In this document: piece by piece, positions 13,255 through 14,261 of the stretch | Layout of the letters: each line of letters begins with the position of its first letter | Numbering within the stretch: position 1 is the first letter of the stretch | Assembly: GCA_910580105.1 (NCBI GenBank) | Contig: CAJTWN010000025.1 | Coordinates: 1 to 14,261, forward strand | DNA: 14,261 bases | DNA from: an uncultured Clostridia bacterium | GTDB taxonomy: Bacteria > Bacillota > Clostridia > Monoglobales > Monoglobaceae | Direction of reading: 5' to 3' | The notes under the pieces: model-generated | What the model was told of the DNA's origin: nothing | The model's input: the letters and a program-made list of their open reading frames with translations, nothing else | The model's database searches: none | Position numbers and translations under genes: made by a program

Positions 13255-14261
13255 AAATGGCGGCAGTTCCTCCATTATTGGCGGCGGCGGCAATAATGGT
13301 TCCGGCGGCGGTATCGGTGGTGGTACCACAACAACTTATTTTAGTGTAAAGTTTGTTGGTAATGGCGGAACCATCAGCGGTAAGAACGAAGTGACCAAGA
13401 GAGTAAAGAAGAATGCAACACTTGCTGATGTTGCAGTTGATCCTGTATGGGCAGGTCACGAGTTCATGGGCTGGTATAAGAGCGTAAGTGCTGCAAATAC
13501 ACTGAATGATAACTATTTGTGGAAAGTAAACACGACACGTGTAACGGCAGGCACAACGCTGTATGCAGGCTGGAAATCAGCGGAAGAATTTGTGGTCAGC
13601 TTTGACTATGGAAACGGAACCGTGGACAAAGAGACGGTACTGAACGGAGAAACGGTGAGCAAGCCGAGCGGAACGCCGGAGAGAGCAGGGTGGAAGTATA
13701 CGAATAAATGGTATACAGACGCGGCGTGCACAAAGGAATATACGTTCAGCGGAAAAGTGACGAAGGATATGACACTGTACGCAGGCTGGGAGCTGGAAGA
13801 TGAGACAGCAGCAGACAGCGTAGCGAAAGTGGCAGCAGAGGTGAATGAGACAGCGGAAGTGATTCCGTATCCGCAGGAAGCATTGGCAGGAGAGAAAGTG
13901 TATGTGACGGTCAATGTGAAGGAAGGGAACGAGCTGAAGACAGCGGAAGTGACCTATGTGGATAAGAGCGGAGCGCCGAAGAAGATAGAATTGGCGATAG
14001 GAGAGAATGGAAAAGGAAGCTTTGAAGTACCGGAAGATGTAGATGCAAGTCAAGAGATGAGGGTCGTAGTAACGACGGAGGCATCAGAGCCGGAGGCAAC
14101 TGCTACGGCAATTCCAACAGCGACTGCGACTGCAACATCAACCGTAACGGATGAGCCGTCCAAACCAACCGCTACAGCCACAGCGACAGCGACTGCAACA
14201 GCGACGGCTACAGCAACAGTTGAACCGGGTGTAAAGATTATCACCTATGATAAAGAGACAG
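12641..14261 (+). CDS. Gene 3: SLH/InlB multimodular surface protein, 3'-truncated by window edge
   Basis: The first 540 residues of a third family member, starting at TTG and open to the window edge. The signal peptide and three SLH repeats are identical to gene 2 in DNA as well as protein. A longer, glycine-rich spacer follows (SGGGIGGGTTTT). The first InlB B-repeat (YFSVKFVGNGGTISG ... LYAGW) is clearly diverged from that of gene 2. The second InlB repeat and the Ig-like domain are again near identical, with an Arg-to-Leu change at the base matching 7697. The Thr/Ala linker is shorter than in genes 1 and 2 and is followed by VEPGVKIITYDKET, the start of gene 1 module A. It is easily missed because it has no ATG near its 5' end. 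Role as for gene 2: a wall-anchored adhesin or glycan-binding scaffold, inferred. Confidence 0.93.
   Translation, partial: MKQLRRSLAAILVIAMVMTTLGMTVVSAANTFTDVSGHWAQEYIQKWSNKSVINGYEDGTFRPDANISRAEAAKVIVTAKNATGLSNKTFTDVEANEWYSLYISRAVEAGYVTGDAEGTFRPNDPITREEAAAIMARAYGLSGTAEVVFSDNREISDWASASVQALVAAGAINGYEDGSFRPQAYISRAELVKILDVADTAANSGNGGSSSIIGGGGNNGSGGGIGGGTTTTYFSVKFVGNGGTISGKNEVTKRVKKNATLADVAVDPVWAGHEFMGWYKSVSAANTLNDNYLWKVNTTRVTAGTTLYAGWKSAEEFVVSFDYGNGTVDKETVLNGETVSKPSGTPERAGWKYTNKWYTDAACTKEYTFSGKVTKDMTLYAGWELEDETAADSVAKVAAEVNETAEVIPYPQEALAGEKVYVTVNVKEGNELKTAEVTYVDKSGAPKKIELAIGENGKGSFEVPEDVDASQEMRVVVTTEASEPEATATAIPTATATATSTVTDEPSKPTATATATATATATATATVEPGVKIITYDKET
13555..14062 (+). repeat. Near-perfect 508-bp repeat, copy 2
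   Basis: Second copy of 7611-8118, offset 5944 bp. The offset change of +15 bp against the SLH block reflects the longer Gly spacer/InlB segment between the two blocks in gene 3. Confidence 0.92.
14096..14218 (+). repeat. Thr/Ala linker of gene 3
   Basis: It carries eight Thr-Ala units at 14168-14215 after the VTDEPSKP island. It lacks the TPEP and VTDPPSIP portion present in genes 1 and 2, so it is a third length variant of the same linker. Confidence 0.88.

Noticed and set aside
1..14261. Insertion sequence, phage or transposase as the cause of the repeats
   Set aside because: No transposase or integrase frame, terminal inverted repeat or target-site duplication was found. Repeat edges coincide with coding features.

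Overview
The window lies inside a tandem array of very large, secreted, S-layer-homology (SLH) surface proteins from a Gram-positive, Firmicutes/Clostridia-type bacterium. The lineage call rests on SLH anchoring to secondary cell-wall polymer, InlB-type B-repeats, AGGAGG ribosome sites, TTG starts, sigma-A-like promoters and strong intrinsic terminators. A pectin- or fibre-degrading gut clostridium is one guess, but no catalytic gene is present to fix it. All genes are on the + strand. I see no RNA gene, insertion sequence or CRISPR array.

Layout: (1) 3-6506 is the 3' part of gene 1. Its N-terminal anchor lies outside the window, and 2167 residues are visible. (2) 6507-6711 is an intergenic region with a terminator, promoter and RBS. 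(3) 6712-12309 is gene 2, complete at 1865 aa, starting at TTG. (4) 12310-12640 is an intergenic region with a terminator, an AT-rich spacer, an extended -10 promoter with an overlapping palindrome, a G/C leader hairpin and an RBS. (5) 12641 to the window end is the 5' part of gene 3, also starting at TTG.

Genes 2 and 3 share a signal peptide, three SLH repeats, two InlB B-repeats and an Ig-like domain. After these come degenerate Thr-Ala/Pro linkers coded by ACNGCN hexamers, which separate independent beta-sandwich modules: LamG/ConA-like, golvesin-C-like and CBM96/DNRLRE-like. Genes 1 and 2 both end with Ig-like, two divergent InlB repeats and a terminal DFE...DDVxxYT beta-sandwich. No catalytic domain is recognisable, so they look like surface adhesins or glycan-binding scaffolds.

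The most notable signal is the pattern of identity. The N-terminal coding blocks of genes 2 and 3 are identical base for base from the Shine-Dalgarno onward (631 bp), while the promoters and one internal InlB repeat are unrelated or diverged. The linkers look like in-frame crossover substrates that have swapped, removed or duplicated modules. The whole region reads as a mosaic, recombining family of surface proteins with a homogenised anchor and variable displayed modules.
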